Part shown: piece by piece, positions 44,642-54,192 of the stretch | How the letters are laid out: each line of letters opens with the position of its first letter | Position numbering within the stretch: position 1 is the stretch's first letter | Source: Mesorhizobium sp. | Lineage (GTDB): Bacteria > Pseudomonadota > Alphaproteobacteria > Rhizobiales > Rhizobiaceae | Length of the DNA stretch: 64,000 bases | Direction: 5' to 3' | Assembly: GCA_019635735.1 (NCBI GenBank) | Contig: JAHBYX010000001.1 | Location: forward strand, 868,001-932,000 | The notes under the pieces: generated by a model | What the model was told of the DNA's origin: nothing | Seen by the model: the letters and a program-made list of their open reading frames with translations, nothing else | Database searches by the model: none | Program-made: the position numbers and the translations under genes

Positions 44642-45895
44642 ATGAGAGTCCTTGTCCTGGGAGCCGGTGTCATCGGGGTGACTTCGGCCTGGTATCTGGC
44701 GCAGGCGGGTCATGAAGTCACCGTACTCGAGCGCCAGCCCGGGCCGGCCCTTGAAACGAGCCACGCCAATGCGGGTGAAGTGTCACCTGGCTACTCCTCT
44801 CCCTGGGCCGGACCCGGAGTGCCGCTGAAGGCGCTGAAGTGGCTGCTCATGAAGCACGGCCCTCTGGCGATCCGGCCGACATTCGACCCCGCCACCCTGT
44901 CATGGCTGCTGAAGCTGCTGCGCAACTGCACCGCGGCCCGCTATGCGGTCAACAAGGCGCGCATGGTGCCGATCGCGGAATACAGCCGTGACTGCCTGGG
45001 CGAGCTGCGCAGGTCGACTGGCATCGCGTATGACGAAAGGGCTCAAGGCACGCTGCAACTCTTCCGCACGCAGTATCAGCTGGACGGCATTGGAGGCGAC
45101 GTCGAGGTTCTCAAGCAGTTCGGGGTCGCATTCGAGGTGATGGACACGGCGGGATGCATCGTTGCGGAGCCCGCTCTCGGACGAGTTCGCGAGAAATTCG
45201 TAGGCGGCCTTCGGCTTCCCGGCGACGAGACTGGCGATTGCCGGCTGTTCACGGAACGCCTGGCTGAGCTTGCCCATTCATTGGTGAAGCTCCGCTATGG
45301 CGTGACGGTGAAATCGCTGCTGGAGGAAGGAGGCCGTACTATGGGCGCGCTGACCGACAAGGGCGAGTTCCGGGCCGACGCGGTCGTCGTTGCGCTCGGG
45401 AGCTATTCGCCTGCTCTGGTCAGGCCGTTTGGCATTCGTATTCCCGTCTACCCCGTGAAGGGCTACTCGGTGACCTTGCCCATTGCCGACGAGACGCGCG
45501 CTCCGGTCTCGACCGTGATGGACGAGACTTACAAGATCGCCATCACCCGTCTCGGCAACCGGATCCGCGCCGGCGGCACAGCTGAGATCGCAGGATACGA
45601 CACGTCGCTTCGCCTCTCGCGTCGCGCGCCTCTCGAACATTCCGTGACGGACCTTTTCGAGGGCGGAGGCAGTTGGGAAGACGCAACCTTCTGGACAGGG
45701 CTGCGGCCGATGACACCCGACGGTCCCCCGATCATCGGCAAGACGCCCGTCAGGGGGCTCTATCTGAACACGGGGCACGGCACTCTTGGATGGACGATGG
45801 CCTGCGGATCGGGCCGGGTCTTGGCGGACATCGTTTCAGGAACACCGCCCGACATCGACGTGAGCGACCTCAGCGTTAGCCGATACCTGCCATGA
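44642..45895 (+). CDS. dadA: D-amino acid dehydrogenase small subunit
   Basis: The 417-residue flavoprotein has the FAD motif '[20 protein letters not shown]' at the very start, then '[20 protein letters not shown]', and the C-terminal '[20 protein letters not shown]'. These are typical DadA signatures. It oxidises D-alanine and other D-amino acids to keto acids, feeding electrons to the respiratory chain. GGGAGG lies upstream of ATG 44642; the ATG 75 bases earlier would add a non-family leader. The stop overlaps the alanine racemase start (ATGA). Confidence 0.93.
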   Translation: MRVLVLGAGVIGVTSAWYLAQAGHEVTVLERQPGPALETSHANAGEVSPGYSSPWAGPGVPLKALKWLLMKHGPLAIRPTFDPATLSWLLKLLRNCTAARYAVNKARMVPIAEYSRDCLGELRRSTGIAYDERAQGTLQLFRTQYQLDGIGGDVEVLKQFGVAFEVMDTAGCIVAEPALGRVREKFVGGLRLPGDETGDCRLFTERLAELAHSLVKLRYGVTVKSLLEEGGRTMGALTDKGEFRADAVVVALGSYSPALVRPFGIRIPVYPVKGYSVTLPIADETRAPVSTVMDETYKIAITRLGNRIRAGGTAEIAGYDTSLRLSRRAPLEHSVTDLFEGGGSWEDATFWTGLRPMTPDGPPIIGKTPVRGLYLNTGHGTLGWTMACGSGRVLADIVSGTPPDIDVSDLSVSRYLP

Positions 45896-47034
45896 GCAGG
45901 TCGGAGCGGCAGGCAGGGTCGATCCTCACAATCGACCTCGCAGCTATCGTCGACAACTGGCGGCAGCTCTCGGCGCTTGGAGGCGGCGCCAGATGTGCCG
46001 CCGTCATCAAGGCCGATGCCTACGGGCTGGGCGACGAGGAAGTCGCCTGTGCCCTTCAGGCAGCGGGATGCCGCGACTTTTTCGTTGCGCATCTCGACGA
46101 AGCGCTCCGCGTCCGGAAGGCGCTCGGTCCGGGATCGAGTATCGCCGTCCTCAACGGAACACCCGCGGGAGCCGAACGGGAGGTCATCGAGGCCTCGCTA
46201 CTGCCCGTGGTCAACACTCTAAGGGACCTTGCCGACTGGGGCGCTCAGCCGAAACGCATCGGGCATCCTGTTCCGGTCATCCTCCAGGTCGACAGCGGCA
46301 TGTCCCGCCTGGGGCTTGCGCCCGCCGATGTCGAAGCGGTCGTCATCGAGGGGGGTATTCCGCAAGGGCTGGCCGTCCAGCTCGTCATGAGCCACCTCGC
46401 CTGCGCCGACATGCCCGACCATCCGGCGAACGAAGCTCAGAAGGCCGCCTTCGATTCCCTGCGCGCGATGCTGCCCCGATCGCCCGCTTCCCTCGCCAAC
46501 TCGTCGGGAATCTTCCTTGCAGAAGGATTCCACTACGACCTGTTGAGGCCTGGCGCGGCGCTCTACGGCATCAATCCCGTTGCTGGCGCGGCGAACCCCA
46601 TGCGGCAGGTTGTTTCGCTGTCCGCACGGGTGCTCCAGACCCGCGACGTCCGAGCCGGGACAGGAATAGGCTACGGCCATCGCACGACCTCAGCGCGGCC
46701 ATCGCAACTGGCGACCATCTGTCTGGGCTACGCCGACGGCTGGCCGCGCAGTGCCGAGATCAAAGCATTCTTTCGAGGGCAGAGGCTCCCCTTCGCCGGG
46801 CGGGTATCGATGGACACGATCGTGGTCGACACGACTGACTGCGTCAGCCCCCCTCGGGAAGGCGATCTGGTCGACATGATCTGTCCGCAACAGTCCGTCG
46901 ATGACATCGCCACGGCCGCCGGGACGATCGGGTACGAGATCCTGACGCGCCTGGGGTCCCGCTTCGAGCGTCGATACCTGCGGCCCCCCGCGCACATCGC
47001 ACAGACCAACAGATCAACCTCGGAGACGTCATGA
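45892..47034 (+). CDS. alanine racemase
   Basis: The 380-residue PLP enzyme has the lysine in '[13 protein letters not shown]' (K40), '[10 protein letters not shown]', '[12 protein letters not shown]' around the second catalytic residue, and '[11 protein letters not shown]'. It is placed as the catabolic (DadX-type) racemase, because it is coupled to dadA by a 4-base overlap: L-Ala is racemised, then oxidised. Its stop overlaps the glutamate dehydrogenase-like gene by 4 bases. Confidence 0.92.
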   Translation: MSRSERQAGSILTIDLAAIVDNWRQLSALGGGARCAAVIKADAYGLGDEEVACALQAAGCRDFFVAHLDEALRVRKALGPGSSIAVLNGTPAGAEREVIEASLLPVVNTLRDLADWGAQPKRIGHPVPVILQVDSGMSRLGLAPADVEAVVIEGGIPQGLAVQLVMSHLACADMPDHPANEAQKAAFDSLRAMLPRSPASLANSSGIFLAEGFHYDLLRPGAALYGINPVAGAANPMRQVVSLSARVLQTRDVRAGTGIGYGHRTTSARPSQLATICLGYADGWPRSAEIKAFFRGQRLPFAGRVSMDTIVVDTTDCVSPPREGDLVDMICPQQSVDDIATAAGTIGYEILTRLGSRFERRYLRPPAHIAQTNRSTSETS

Positions 47035-48293
47035 CTGAACACGCCATGCTGGAACACGCGCTCATCAGACTGGACGATGCTGCCGCCCATCTCGAAATCG
47101 ATCCGGATGTGATCGAAAAGCTGAAATTCGCACGGGAAACGACGAAGGTGCGCCTCATGATCCGGATGGACGACGGATCGCGGAAGTCGTTCCTCGCGTG
47201 GCGCTGCCGCTATGACGACACCCGTGGGCCGACGAAAGGCGGCATCCGCTTCCATCCTGATTCCACCGCCGACGAGGTAGAGACCCTGGCCTTCTGGATG
47301 ACCGTCAAATGCGCCGTGATGAACCTGCCTTAAGGCGGCGGAAAGGGAGCCGTGCAGGTCGACCCGCGCAAGCTGTCGAAGTCCGAACTCGAAAGGCTTT
47401 CACGTGCCTACATCCAGGCCTTCGCCGGCGTGATCGGACCTGACCGGGACATCCCTGCCCCCGACGTTTATACGAATTCGATGATCATGGGCTGGATGGC
47501 CGACGAATATGCCCAGATCGTCGGCCAGCACATTCCTGCGGTGATCACCGGAAAGCCAATCGCGCTTGGCGGTTCGCTCGGACGGGGAGATGCGACAGCG
47601 CGCGGAGGGTATTATCTCGTGCGACATCTCGCGGCGGATCTGGGACTGGCGGACAGGATGCGCGTCGCCGTCCAGGGCTTTGGAAATGCTGGCCAGCACA
47701 TAGCCCGCCTTCTGTCGGCCGACGGCCACAAGATCGTCGCGGTCTCGGATTCCGAGGGCGCGGTTTTCGCTCCGGACGGCCTGCACGTCGATCTTCTGTT
47801 GGAGGCCAAGCAGGCAGGCCGCTCTGTCGTCAGCACCACTGGAAGGGGCGGACACGAGATCCTTCCCGGGGACATCGTAGGCACTGATTGCGACCTCCTG
47901 GTCCCGGCAGCGCTCGAGAACATGATCCATGAGGGCAATGCGGCGTCGGTTCGTGCCAGGCTCGTGCTCGAGCTAGCCAACGGTCCGGTGACACCGGAAG
48001 CCGACGACGTCCTGGCAAAGGGCGGAACGATCGTGCTGCCGGACATTCTTGCCAACGCGGGCGGGGTGACCGTCTCCTATTTCGAATGGGTGCAGAATCG
48101 CCAGGGGTTCTACTGGACCGTCGACGAAATCCACGAAAGGCTGCGTGCGATGGTGGAATCAGAAGGACGGGCGGTGTGGGAGGTCGCACAGTCGAGGAAT
48201 GTCACGATGCGGACGGCCGCCTATGTGCATGCGCTCGGCCGCCTTGCAGAGGCCATCGAGGCACACGGGACGCAGAGCTTCTTCACCAGTTGA
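47031..48293 (+). pseudogene. Glu/Leu/Phe/Val dehydrogenase broken by one in-frame stop
   Basis: The gene reads as a full GDH-family protein of about 420 codons except for TAA at 47331-47333. Before it the protein ends 'TVKCAVMNLP', and after it the same frame continues as '[14 protein letters not shown]'. The intact family motif is P-(Y/F)-GGGKG, so TAA replaces an aromatic codon (TAT/TAC) by one base change, directly before the substrate-binding lysine. The rest is intact: '[20 protein letters not shown]', '[18 protein letters not shown]', '[12 protein letters not shown]'. Reinitiation at GTG 47352 would lack the catalytic N-terminal domain. A sequencing error or a recent mutation are both possible. 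It is coupled to the racemase gene by ATGA. Confidence 0.85.
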
Positions 48294-48497
48294 GCTTGCT
48301 GTCCAAAGCTGCGACCGTAACTGGGGATGATCGTATCCCCCGCTATAGCTCTCGCAGTAGTGCACGGATAGCGCGGCTTTCGGCTCCAAGGGTGTGCTTC
48401 ATTCTGGGTCGGCGCGGGGAACGATCCCAGCTCTTGTCGTGGCACTCCAGGCGCGTAACCTGTCGCGGATGCAGGCAGTTTTGAACGAGGAGGTCCA

Positions 48498-48797
48498 ATG
48501 ATCGCAGGTTCGCAATGCCGAGCGGCAAGAGCTCTCGTAGAAGTCACGCGTGCGAAGCTCAGCCTTCGTTCCGGCGTGAACGAAGCAGTGATCCAGGACT
48601 TCGAGCGCAAGCTCGACAGGCCGGACGACAAGACGATCATGGCCCTTCAAGCTGCTCTTGAGGAGCTTGGCGCCGTTTTCATCGCGGAGAACGGCGGAGG
48701 CATCGGGGTCCGGCTGAAATTCACCGGGGCCGAAGCTCGCCAGATCGCCCGGCTGGAGGGAGAAGGCGGCATCGTCGCCAACGACCGGGTCCCGTGA
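48498..48797 (+). CDS. small HTH (XRE-like) transcriptional regulator
   Basis: The 99-residue protein resembles short helix-turn-helix proteins that begin 'MIAGSQCRAARALVEVTRAK', continue 'LRSGVNEAVIQDFERKLDRP' and end in 'AVFIAENGGGIGVRLKF', a beta-hairpin tail found in many rhizobial relatives. GAGGAGG lies 6 bases before the ATG. It stands alone between convergent blocks; no target can be named. Confidence 0.82.
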   Translation: MIAGSQCRAARALVEVTRAKLSLRSGVNEAVIQDFERKLDRPDDKTIMALQAALEELGAVFIAENGGGIGVRLKFTGAEARQIARLEGEGGIVANDRVP

Positions 48798-48841
48798 AGC
48801 TCCGGAAGCTGGCGCTGCGGGTCATGCAGCGCCAGACCGTC

Positions 48842-50083
48842 TTACGGGAACAGAAGCTCCCGGTCGTCCCCGTTTTCGCTGATGTGCGTCGACAGGCCCA
48901 GCCTCCCAAGAAGGCAGAGGAACGGCCGCGCCGGCAGGTCTTCGACATTCGCCATTTTTCGCACATCCCAGCGTCCCGTCGCGACGAGGATGGCGGCAGC
49001 AACCGCCGGCACCCCGGCCGTGTAGGAAATGCCTTGGCTCCCCACCTCCTCGAAGGCCTGGAGGTGCTCGGCGACGTTGTAGATGAACAGCTCGCGCTCC
49101 CGGCCGTCCTTGACCCCCTTCACGAGGTCGCCGATGCAGGTCTTGCCGGCGTAGTCGGGAGCAAGAGACGAGGGATTCGGCAGCGCCGCCTTCACGACCT
49201 TCAACGGCACGACCTCAAGTCCCTCGGCAGTCGTCACCGGCTGCTCGGACAGGAGGCCCAGGTTCTTCAGGACCGTGAACACGTTTATGTAGTGCTCGCC
49301 GAACCCCATCCAGAACCTGACGTTAGGGACTTCGAGGTTTTGTGACAGGGAATGGACCTCGTCATGCCCGGTGAGGTAGGCCTTCTGGCGGCCGACAACG
49401 GGCAGTTCCCACTCCCTGCCGACTTCGAACATGGCGTTCGCCGTCCACTTTCCCTGCTGCCATGACCAGACCTTTCCCGTGAACTCTCGGAAGTTGATCT
49501 CCGGATCGAAGTTGGTAGCGAAGTACCTGCCGTGGCTGCCTGCATTGATGTCGATGATGTCGATGGATTCGATGCTGTCGAACAGTTCGTCCTTGGCCAG
49601 CCGAGCGTAGGCATTGACCACGCCCGGATCGAACCCTGCGCCCAGGATGGCGGTCACACCTGCCCTTTCGCATTCTCCCCTGCGCCTCCACTCGTAGTTG
49701 GCGTACCATGGCGGCGCCTCGCAGACCTTCATTGGATCTTCGTGGATTGCAGTATCGATATACGCTGCCCCTGTTTCGATGCAGGCCGACAGCACCGACA
49801 TGTTCACGAAGGCCGATCCGACGTTGATCACGATGCGGGCACCCGTCCTCTCGATCAGCGCCCTGGTGGCCGCCACGTCCATAGCGTCGAGCTGGTGAGC
49901 CTCCAGTTTCCCTGCCACTTTGAGCGCGCCTTTTTGCCGGATGGAATCAATTATGGCGTCGCATTTGGCGAGCGTTCGCGATGCGATGTGGATGTCGCCA
50001 AGCATGTCGTTGTTCTGGGCGCATTTATGCGCGACCACCTGTGCAACGCCGCCGGCGCCTATGATGAGGACGTGCTTCTTCAT
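48842..50083 (-). CDS. carboxynorspermidine dehydrogenase (saccharopine dehydrogenase family)
   Basis: The 413-residue protein has the Rossmann motif 'HVLIIGAGGVAQVVAHKCAQ' (about 4-23) and the family stretches 'AAYIDTAIHEDP', 'AGVTAILGAGFDPGVVNAYA' and 'INAGSHGRYFATNFDPEINF'. It reduces the adduct of aspartate semialdehyde with a diamine to carboxy(nor)spermidine, the alternative polyamine route. It is followed upstream by the decarboxylase gene (37 bases), which completes the pathway. Confidence 0.9.
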   Translation of the reverse strand: MKKHVLIIGAGGVAQVVAHKCAQNNDMLGDIHIASRTLAKCDAIIDSIRQKGALKVAGKLEAHQLDAMDVAATRALIERTGARIVINVGSAFVNMSVLSACIETGAAYIDTAIHEDPMKVCEAPPWYANYEWRRRGECERAGVTAILGAGFDPGVVNAYARLAKDELFDSIESIDIIDINAGSHGRYFATNFDPEINFREFTGKVWSWQQGKWTANAMFEVGREWELPVVGRQKAYLTGHDEVHSLSQNLEVPNVRFWMGFGEHYINVFTVLKNLGLLSEQPVTTAEGLEVVPLKVVKAALPNPSSLAPDYAGKTCIGDLVKGVKDGRERELFIYNVAEHLQAFEEVGSQGISYTAGVPAVAAAILVATGRWDVRKMANVEDLPARPFLCLLGRLGLSTHISENGDDRELLFP

Positions 50084-50120
50084 TTCGGGGACGTTCTCCC
50101 TTTCCTTTTCGTCTGGGGTT

Positions 50121-51215
50121 CTATGAGAGGCTTGCTTCGTAGTCGGCGTAGCCGAACTCGCGAACGGCCTGGACCGATCCGTCGAGCTCCCGAACTGCGA
50201 TTGCGGGCATTGCCACGCCGTTGAACCAGTTCTTCTTCACCATGGTGTAGCCGCCCGCGTTGCGGATCGAGATGCGGTCGCCGACCTTCAGGGGATTGGT
50301 GAAGCGGAAGCTTCCGAAGACGTCGCCTGCGAGGCATGACTTGCCGCAGACCATGACCTCGTATGGTCCTTCATCTCGCTCGAGCCTTGCTTGCTCGCGA
50401 TAGATCAGGAGGTCGAGCATGTGGGCCTCGACCGAGGAGTCGACGATGGCGATGTCGCGGCCGTTGTGGAGCGTGTCGAGCACGGTCACTTCGAGCGTCG
50501 TGGAGTCCGTGACCGCGGCCTCTCCCGGCTCTAGGTAAACCTGCACGCCGAAACGCTCGGAAAACATGCGGAGCCGTGCCGACAGTGCGTCGATCGGATA
50601 TCCCTCACCTGTAAAGTGGATCCCGCCTCCCAAGCTGACCCAGTCGGCATAGCGGAGCAGTTCTCCGTAGCGGGCTTCGATCTCGTCAAGCATGCGGGAG
50701 AACAGTGCAAAGTTCGCGTTCTCGCAGTTGTTGTGAATCATGAAGCCGTTGATGCGGTCGAGAACGGATTCGATCCTGCCCGGATCAGTCTCGCCAAGAC
50801 GGCTGAACGGCCTGGCCGGGTCAGCGAGGTCGAACTGGGACGAGCTGATCCCCGGATTGAGCCGCAAGCCGCAGGCTATGCCGCCTGCTTTCGGTCCGAA
50901 GCGATCGAGCTGGCTGATCGAGTTGAAGATCATCTTGTCGGCATAACCGACGGCCTCGTCGATCTCATGGTCGGCCCAGGCGACGCTGTAGGCGTGCGTC
51001 TCGCCGCCGAAGCGAGTCCGTCCGAGCCTCACCTCGTTAAGTGAGGAGGAGGTCGTGCCGTCCATGTGGGGGCGCATGTCGTCGAACACCGACCAGGCTG
51101 CGAAGCACTTCAGCGCGAGAAGGGCCTTCGCGCCGGATTTCTGGCGCAGATCGGCGATCAGCTCCATGTTCTGCCGTAGCTTGGTCTTGTCGATCAGATA
51201 GTAAGGGGTCTTCAT
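50121..51215 (-). CDS. nspC: carboxynorspermidine decarboxylase
   Basis: The 364-residue PLP decarboxylase (alanine-racemase fold) has the Schiff-base lysine in 'ALLALKCFAAW' (K36), 'DWVSLGGGIHFTGEGYPID' and the conserved Cys region 'VMVCGKSCLAGDVFG'. It converts carboxy(nor)spermidine to (nor)spermidine. ATG 51215 was chosen because it overlaps the stop of the upstream gene by 4 bases and has CAGGTG upstream; the longer open frame is antisense noise. Confidence 0.92.
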   Translation of the reverse strand: MKTPYYLIDKTKLRQNMELIADLRQKSGAKALLALKCFAAWSVFDDMRPHMDGTTSSSLNEVRLGRTRFGGETHAYSVAWADHEIDEAVGYADKMIFNSISQLDRFGPKAGGIACGLRLNPGISSSQFDLADPARPFSRLGETDPGRIESVLDRINGFMIHNNCENANFALFSRMLDEIEARYGELLRYADWVSLGGGIHFTGEGYPIDALSARLRMFSERFGVQVYLEPGEAAVTDSTTLEVTVLDTLHNGRDIAIVDSSVEAHMLDLLIYREQARLERDEGPYEVMVCGKSCLAGDVFGSFRFTNPLKVGDRISIRNAGGYTMVKKNWFNGVAMPAIAVRELDGSVQAVREFGYADYEASLS

Positions 51216-52015
51216 CCGGGCACCTGAGATTGGTTGGCGTTCGATATGCTGGGAGACCCCGGATCGAAGGGATCGGCGACCTCGAGGCCCATCATCCGGC
51301 GTTTGAAGCACCGCGCCGCAAGCGAGACATTGACCGAAACGCACGTGCCGTAGACGTTGGCAGCGGATGGATCGGCCTCGATTTCTGGACCCTGGCGCAT
51401 AGCCGGAGAAGGTTCCAGGAACCGATCGGGAGCAGGCATGAACGCACCATCCCTGACCGTCCCTATCCACCCTGTATCCTGTGCGACCCGACCCCAGAGC
51501 CCTGCAAGCAATTCGAGGTACTGCTCCTGCAGCGCAGGCGTATCGTCGCTCTTGACTGCGCTTGACAGCCGATGGAGTTCACAGGCCAGTCTGTAGGGGT
51601 CACGACGAGGCCTGCGCCAATTGATGCGCCTGCCGTCCAGAACATCGATGTAATGGTCGATCGCCGGCACGGCTGCCGCACCGACTGCATGCGGCCCGTA
51701 GAAGAGGAACGGATCCTGTTCGATCTTCTTCTCGTCGGCCCGGGCCGGAGGAAAGAAGTCCAGCGTCGACAACACGGCCTCGCACAGCTTCCGGCAGCTA
51801 CGCACGATCGCAACCGCAACAGGCAATTCAATACCGGCTTGCCGATTCAGGGCAGACGCGATCGCCAGCGCGACCTTGTGCGTTCCGCTCACGTGGCCCG
51901 AGGGAGCCATGCAGGAGACCATTTCCTCGACGTCCTGCTTCGTGCATTCGAGCGCGGCCGCCAGCTGCGCTTGAGTGCAAGGACTGCCCCACGTGCTCCT
52001 CACCGATTCGGTCAT
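51212..52015 (-). CDS. uncharacterised protein, 267 aa, coupled to nspC
   Basis: I do not recognise this protein. It has no signal peptide or TM segment, is helical and contains several cysteines (in 'GSPCTQAQ', 'ALECTKQ', 'VSCMAPSG', 'VRSCRKLCEA', 'VYGTCVSV', 'AARCFKRR'). The N-terminal 'TQAQLAAALECTKQDVEEMV' looks like a helix-turn-helix, so a regulator is possible. It overlaps the EIIA-like gene (ATGA) upstream and nspC (ATGA) downstream, so it should be made with both. ATG 52015 was chosen; the open frame upstream overlaps the EIIA gene. Confidence 0.72.
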   Translation of the reverse strand: MTESVRSTWGSPCTQAQLAAALECTKQDVEEMVSCMAPSGHVSGTHKVALAIASALNRQAGIELPVAVAIVRSCRKLCEAVLSTLDFFPPARADEKKIEQDPFLFYGPHAVGAAAVPAIDHYIDVLDGRRINWRRPRRDPYRLACELHRLSSAVKSDDTPALQEQYLELLAGLWGRVAQDTGWIGTVRDGAFMPAPDRFLEPSPAMRQGPEIEADPSAANVYGTCVSVNVSLAARCFKRRMMGLEVADPFDPGSPSISNANQSQVPG

Positions 52016-52569
52016 GACCGTCCCTCCTCGTTTCCAGCCGCGGCAAGCACGCCGTGCATCTCCCCGGGGGTCATCGCTTTTCTGATGGCTTTCGCGACAG
52101 CTGCCCTCATCAGAAGCCGCCGGATGTCGGCGAGAGCCTGCACGAATCCTGCCGTCTTCCCTTCCGGCCACGTCACACCGACGAGAACGTCGGCCGTGTC
52201 GTCTCCGGTCGTTCCGTAGTCGACAGGACGACACAGACGCAGGGCCGCCGCCGCCGGAAAGAAGGATCCGGCGACACGGCCATGCGGCATCGCAATACCG
52301 TTGCCGATATACGTCGGCCCAAGACGCTCCCGTCGCAGCAGGGCTGCGGCCACATCTTCAATCCGCGCGCCAGCCGAGCCGGCGAGCAGTCCGGCAAGGT
52401 GGAAGATGGCTTCCCTCTTCGTCGCAGATTGGACATGGAGCAGAATATCGGCGGGAGCGAAAAGTCCGCCTAGCACCGACGATGTCGGCTCGGTTGAAGC
52501 AGCAATGCCGCCGTCCGAGACGTGATGGTTTGCCGAGGGCCCGACCGGTATCGCTGCGGCGGCCCTCAT
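52012..52569 (-). CDS. PTS EIIA(Ntr)-like protein
   Basis: The 185-residue protein has a PtsN-type EIIA domain from about residue 35 ('APADILLHVQSATKREAIFH', 'ALLRRERLGPTYIGNGIAMP'), with the phospho-accepting His in 'AMPHGRVAG' (about 103). The N-terminal 30 residues are extra. EIIA(Ntr) proteins relay nitrogen or potassium status and regulate other proteins by binding. It overlaps the zinc-ribbon gene upstream (ATGA) and the unknown protein downstream (ATGA). No sugar-specific EIIB or EIIC gene is near, so it should be regulatory. Confidence 0.85.
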   Translation of the reverse strand: MRAAAAIPVGPSANHHVSDGGIAASTEPTSSVLGGLFAPADILLHVQSATKREAIFHLAGLLAGSAGARIEDVAAALLRRERLGPTYIGNGIAMPHGRVAGSFFPAAAALRLCRPVDYGTTGDDTADVLVGVTWPEGKTAGFVQALADIRRLLMRAAVAKAIRKAMTPGEMHGVLAAAGNEEGRS

Positions 52570-52742
52570 CGGAGCACCTGAGAGTTCATGTTGCGGCTGC
52601 CCGGGCGCCGTCGCGGCAGACGGAAATGGCCGTCGGTCGCGACCAGGGAGGTCGACGAGACGCACCAGGGGCAGCGGATAGCGGCCCGGGGCAAAGTGTT
52701 GCTGCAGGCGAGGCAGACCTGCCTCGATCGGACGGTTCTCAT
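52566..52742 (-). CDS. zinc-ribbon microprotein, 58 aa
   Basis: The protein has a clear four-cysteine zinc-ribbon pattern, 'QVCLACSNTLPRAAIRCPWC' (two CxxC pairs 12 residues apart), in an otherwise short basic polypeptide. ATG 52742 was chosen because GGAG lies 6 bases upstream; ATG 52754 in the same frame is also possible. Its stop overlaps the EIIA-like start (ATGA), so translation is linked. The role is unknown; it may bind RNA, DNA or a partner. Confidence 0.68.
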   Translation of the reverse strand: MRTVRSRQVCLACSNTLPRAAIRCPWCVSSTSLVATDGHFRLPRRRPGSRNMNSQVLR

Positions 52743-52972
52743 GACACGCTCCATCGATGCGGCGCGTGCTGCGCCGCGGAATGAACCGCTTGGCTAAGGA
52801 ACGTCCCGGAACAGGCTAGACGCGGGTTTCAGGGTGAGAGCGCCTGCACCGGGAAAGCGCGCGGCCTTCCCCGACAAGCCTCGAAATCCTGATGAACGTT
52901 TTCATGAACATGCTCGTCTGCCTACGTCGTGGTGCACGGCTCCTCAACCTTAGGCCTCTGCTCCGGGTCGGT

Positions 52973-53047
52973 TCAGATCATCGCGAACGCGATTGCCATC
53001 AGGCCGAACAGGCCGACGGCGATGATGGTGCTGGTGGCTGCGTCCAT
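52973..53047 (-). CDS. 24-aa hydrophobic peptide downstream of DUF1127 gene
   Basis: The frame encodes 24 residues, MDAATSTIIAVGLFGLMAIA then FAMI, a single membrane helix. It begins 3 bases after the DUF1127 stop on the same strand. The ribosome site is weak, so translation would rely on coupling. Such membrane microproteins are easily missed; it may also be chance. Confidence 0.4.
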   Translation of the reverse strand: MDAATSTIIAVGLFGLMAIAFAMI

Positions 53048-53050
53048 ATC

Positions 53051-53356
53051 TCATGCCGCCCGCGGATAGGATTCGGCGATGATCACGGGTGTCTCGCCCC
53101 GATAGTCGACGCTTTGCGCCGACTTGGCGTCCGCCTCGTCGAGACTGATGAGACCTTCCACCACTCGCGGAATTTCGTTTCGCGCGATGCCGATATCCTC
53201 GAGTTGCCTGTCGTCCAGGCGCGAGAGTTCAGTGATGGCACGATTGCGCTGCCAGCGGCGGATTGCGCGAAGGACCAGCCGCGCGACAGTGTTTCTCGGC
53301 AGGCGCTCGGCCTTGTTTGACTTGGTGGATCCTTGGATCTTTTCGATTGCGGACAT
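53051..53356 (-). CDS. DUF1127 domain-containing protein
   Basis: The 101-residue protein has the YjiS-like motif 'WQRNRAITELSRLDDRQLED' followed by 'IGIARNEIPRVVEGL'. DUF1127 proteins in alphaproteobacteria are small arginine-rich proteins involved in RNA/phosphate and stress physiology; the role of this one is unknown. AAAGGAGG gives a strong ribosome site. It is monocistronic apart from the 24-aa frame that follows. Confidence 0.88.
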   Translation of the reverse strand: MSAIEKIQGSTKSNKAERLPRNTVARLVLRAIRRWQRNRAITELSRLDDRQLEDIGIARNEIPRVVEGLISLDEADAKSAQSVDYRGETPVIIAESYPRAA

Positions 53357-53885
53357 TATGTCCTCCTTTAGCCCGCATGCAGCCGCAACCAGCGGAATGC
53401 ATCACGGACGTGTTCACGAACGCGCCGATGGCTCCGACGGCAAACGGGCGGAAGCAAATCGGACTGTTTGGGAATTCCCCGAGCCGGCAGGCGCACGCGC
53501 CTGTGCCGCTCGGGGCTAGGAACGCGTCAGGAGGGACGCCGAGACGACCAGATACTTCTTGTGACGACCTCGGGTGAACATGCTCTCTAAATGGGGTTTC
53601 CGGGACGGTTATTCAATTGAATTGGGGGGCGTGCGGCCTTTGGACGCGAAACGGCCTGGATTCCCTCCCTGACCTTGGAGTTTGGCTCGATCGTCCCCAT
53701 AAAAGTTCTGTGAACACGTTCGTCTCAAACCCACTGTCGTTCCGGAAGCGGCCCAAGACAGGCCGCTAGCCCTGGCCGCGCGGACAGCGCCCGCCAGGCC
53801 AGGGATATCCATCAGCATCATTTTTCCGCACGAGCGCGCCGAACCTCGGTCGGCGTAGTGCCGTGCATGGTTGAAGGAGACAGAC
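53357..53885. other. intergenic stretch with a 12-bp palindrome
   Basis: No gene is seen in these 529 bases. A perfect palindrome ATTCAATTGAAT lies at 53611-53622. TGAACA followed by a [CT]G[CT]TC core occurs at about 53571 and 53711, and again at about 52905 in the next gap. These may be protein-binding sites or chance. Confidence 0.4.
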
Positions 53886-54011
53886 ATGGCAAAGAGAAAC
53901 GGCAACCGCGAAATGCGTAAGCCGAAGCAGGACAAGCAGGCGAAGGCTCAGGCAGCGACGTCAATATCGCAGCTTGGCTCAGGAACGGGCCTGGCGGGGC
54001 GGCGCCGCTGA
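53886..54011 (+). CDS. small basic protein, 41 aa
   Basis: The frame encodes 'MAKRNGNREMRKPKQDKQAK' followed by 21 more residues, a lysine- and arginine-rich opening that resembles short conserved hypothetical proteins of Rhizobiales. AAGGAGA lies 6-9 bases before the ATG. It has no TM segment. A nucleic-acid-binding role is possible. It is shorter than the usual annotation cut-off and so may be absent from other annotations. Confidence 0.62.
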   Translation: MAKRNGNREMRKPKQDKQAKAQAATSISQLGSGTGLAGRRR

Positions 54012-54192
54012 CGCGGATCCGTGCGGCGGCATCGATCAGTCGGTGCCGTCGTCGGACGGGGAACGTCCGTTCGATGCTGCCCGGCCCTTGTCCACCCCAC
54101 CATTGAGAGCTTGGCGCGCTCGTTCCAAGAGGCTGGTCGGCGTCCGCCAGGACGCGAGATGTGATGGCTCGTGAGCTAGGTTTGGTCGACCG

